A stretch of 64,000 nucleotides of DNA from Intestinimonas butyriciproducens (GTDB lineage Bacteria > Bacillota > Clostridia > Oscillospirales > Butyricicoccaceae). The notes below the pieces were generated by a model. The model had not been told where the DNA came from. It did not search any database and worked only from the letters and a program-made list of their open reading frames with translations. Positions 63,193-64,000 of this stretch are shown piece by piece (within the stretch, counting starts at the first letter, position 1; every line of letters starts with the position of its first letter). The translations under genes were made by a program, and so were the position numbers. The stretch lies in assembly GCF_016901775.1 (NCBI RefSeq), contig NZ_JACJKW010000008.1, positions 1 to 64,000 of the forward strand. The letters are read 5' to 3'.

Positions 63193-63878
63193 CAGTCGTC
63201 CCGGCGGCCGCCAAAGAGCAGCAGCAGCCGAAGCAGTTGGGCCAGGGAGACGGCCAGCGCCGCCACATAGGTGAGAGCGGCGGCCCGCAGCGTCTTTTTG
63301 GCCCCGGGCAGCTCTTCCTGGGACAAAAGCCCCTCGCTGCCCAGTGTGGCAATGGCCCGGCGGGAAGCGTCAAACTCCACCGGCAGAGTCACCGCCTGGA
63401 ACACGGTGGACAGGCCGAAAAAGGCGATGCCCAGATAGACCAGATTCAGGCTGGAAAGCACCAGGCCGATGATGATCAGGGGCAAAGCCAAAGAGGATCC
63501 CACCTGAGTCACCGGGATGATGGCCGAACGCACTTTGATAGGGAAATAGTCCTGGGCGTGCTGCACAGCGTGGCCCGCTTCGTGAGCCGCAACACCTACT
63601 GCCGCCACACTGGGGCTGTCGTACACCGAATCGGACAGGCGGATCACCTTGGCCCGGGGATCGAAGTGGTCGGTGAGGTTGCCGTGTATGCGCTCGATGC
63701 GCACATCGTAAACGCCCCCGGCCCGCAAAACGGCTTCTGCCGCCTGGGCGCCGGTGAGGCCCCGCATGGTGCGCACTTTGGAAAACTTCTCAAATGTGCC
63801 GCTCACCTGGGCCTGGGCCCACAAAGCGAACAAAATGGCAGGCATGACCAGGACCAGATAGTAATAATCAAAAAACAT
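63192..63878 (-). CDS. YugP-type zinc metallopeptidase, membrane-bound
   Basis: A 228-residue protein with a zinc motif AAHEAGHAVQHA (H99, E100, H103), an N-terminal helix (YYYLVLVMPAILFALWAQ) and two further hydrophobic regions at about 125-160 and 205-225. YugP homologs are annotated as neutral zinc metallopeptidases of unknown target. Its place between fmt and rsmB is common in Clostridia. AAAGGA lies upstream of the ATG. Confidence 0.9.
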   Translation of the reverse strand: MFFDYYYLVLVMPAILFALWAQAQVSGTFEKFSKVRTMRGLTGAQAAEAVLRAGGVYDVRIERIHGNLTDHFDPRAKVIRLSDSVYDSPSVAAVGVAAHEAGHAVQHAQDYFPIKVRSAIIPVTQVGSSLALPLIIIGLVLSSLNLVYLGIAFFGLSTVFQAVTLPVEFDASRRAIATLGSEGLLSQEELPGAKKTLRAAALTYVAALAVSLAQLLRLLLLFGGRRDD

Positions 63879-63895
63879 AAAGATCGTCCTTTCTG

Positions 63896-64000
63896 CTATT
63901 CGAAACGGTCGTCCTTATTATACGGATGCCCTCTGAAATAGTCAACACAGGCCATTCTCTTTCCCCCGGGGGCCTGAAGCTGGGCGATGACCACCTGTCC
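63896..64000 (-). CDS. fmt: Methionyl-tRNA formyltransferase (C-terminal 34 residues only)
   Basis: A minus-strand frame enters from the right edge and ends at TAG 63896. It reads GQVVIAQLQAPGGKRM and then CVDYFRGHPY, the conserved C-terminus of methionyl-tRNA formyltransferase, which formylates initiator Met-tRNA. The identification from a short end is supported by the fmt-rsmB-rlmN-prpC-prkC order known from Firmicutes. Confidence 0.8.
   Translation of the reverse strand, partial: GQVVIAQLQAPGGKRMACVDYFRGHPYNKDDRFE

Overview
The window looks like chromosomal core DNA from a GC-rich, endospore-forming member of the Clostridia (Firmicutes), most likely of the Oscillospirales/Ruminococcaceae type. 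The evidence is a complete eight-gene spoIIIA operon, spoIVA with sipL and spoVM, yunB, gerW and a SpoIVFA/SpoIVFB-like pair, a tyrosyl T-box leader, strong AGGAGG ribosome binding sites, and an IspH-S1 fusion of the kind seen in Clostridia. Every gene I can support lies on the minus strand, so all transcription runs from high to low coordinates. Family assignments were made by reading the proteins; no database search was run.

Layout, from the right edge in transcription order. 64000-56492: fmt (3' end only), yugP, rsmB, rlmN, prpC, pknB, rsgA and thiN, a translation/Ser-Thr-signalling operon closed by a terminator. 56375-48812: a small Cys-rich membrane protein, spoVM (26 codons), sipL, spoIVA, an M23 SpoIVFA-like protein, a SpoIVFB-like site-2 protease, then a radical SAM protein and its DUF2344 partner. 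48754-48266: rplS with its own promoter and terminator. 48218-41680: lepB, rbgA/ylqF, rnhB, yraN, a phosphoesterase, tig, clpP and clpX. 41615-26778: a probable 15-kb operon from lon through ysxC, lysA, an M50 protease, scpA/scpB, DUF2953, gerW, dacF, rluB, rpiR, a flavoprotein, cmk and plsC to ispH-rpsA.

26717-23582: yunB, ligA, a small membrane protein and a cluster of GC-rich palindromes. 23515-18754: spoIIIAA to spoIIIAH. 18747-18228: asp23/gls24 under a promoter that carries a perfect palindrome. 18123-7701: nusB, a TsaD-like paralog, xseA, xseB, ispA, a DUF212 gene, then dxs, tlyA, nadK, argR and recN. dxs has its own extended -10 promoter and a leader of about 330 nt. 7669-2499: a response regulator and histidine kinase followed by an ABC ATPase and FtsX-type permease. 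2391-443: a small two-helix membrane gene with an apparent frameshift, then T-box-controlled tyrS. The left edge holds the 5' part of an IS200-like transposase with its hairpins.

The genes combine housekeeping (isoprenoid precursors, rRNA modification, ribosome assembly, proteolysis, chromosome segregation) with a dense set of sporulation genes: the SpoIIIA channel, the coat basement layer, and a candidate sigma-K processing pair. I did not find an obviously new multi-gene defence or metabolic system. The least expected observations are a perfect internal Shine-Dalgarno inside the ispH-rpsA fusion, the palindrome cluster at 23.6-23.8 kb, the long dxs leader, and the 134-nt out-of-frame spoIIIAA/spoIIIAB overlap.
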